Source: Sulfurimonas sp. (lineage in GTDB: Bacteria > Campylobacterota > Campylobacteria > Campylobacterales > Sulfurimonadaceae). Taken from it: a stretch of 5,887 nt of DNA. The DNA is taken from positions 1-5,887 of the forward strand of contig JAFLJV010000054.1 of NCBI GenBank assembly GCA_022712845.1, in the 5' to 3' direction. The stretch's first letter is position 1, and every line of letters begins with the position of its first letter. Made by a program: the position numbers and the translations under genes. The notes under the pieces are model-generated. The model made no database searches. It saw only the letters and a program-made list of their open reading frames with translations, and was not told where the DNA came from. Shown in pieces: positions 5,884 through 5,887 of this stretch.

Positions 5884-5887
5884 CTAT

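Overview
The window is AT-rich and fully packed with bacterial genes. The gene set and order point to a member of the Campylobacterota (the former epsilonproteobacteria), probably a Sulfurimonas- or Arcobacter-like lineage; genus is inference. Two observations support this. The order ctpA–purC–purS–purQ–periplasmic protein–plsC–crcB matches, as I recall it and without a check, the Cj0511–Cj0517 block of Campylobacter jejuni. The right-hand gene is an all-alpha dimeric dUTPase of the type known from Campylobacter.

Positions 1–4562 (+ strand) hold six complete genes and the 3' part of a seventh, all in one direction with no gap over 5 nt. First comes the C-terminal catalytic part of a carboxyl-terminal processing protease (S41, CtpA type). 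Then come SAICAR synthetase (purC) and two subunits of the split FGAM synthase (purS, purQ). These are followed by an exported or membrane protein with a predicted beta-rich N-terminal region and an SH3b-like C-terminus, a PlsC-type lysophosphatidate acyltransferase, and a CrcB/Fluc fluoride channel. Spacing tightens along the operon (gaps of 5 and 3 nt, then overlaps of 1, 4, 23 and 32 nt), so co-transcription and translational coupling are likely. The operon promoter lies left of the window. The purine genes supply nucleotide synthesis; the other members act at the cell envelope, so the operon is not a single pathway.

Positions 4575–5840 (− strand) hold two genes convergent with the operon: a dimeric dUTPase gene (dut-like), then a short stand-alone ABC ATPase of the peptide/nickel importer type. 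They are in the same reading frame, separated only by TAG TAA, and the ABC gene must start at a TTG. The convergent junction is 12 nt long and shows no clear terminator. The last 47 nt contain the dUTPase ribosome binding site and an inverted repeat followed by six T on the + strand.

I see no mobile element, CRISPR array, RNA gene or defence system. Most of the window is conserved housekeeping sequence. The least understood item is the SH3b-like periplasmic protein encoded between purQ and plsC.
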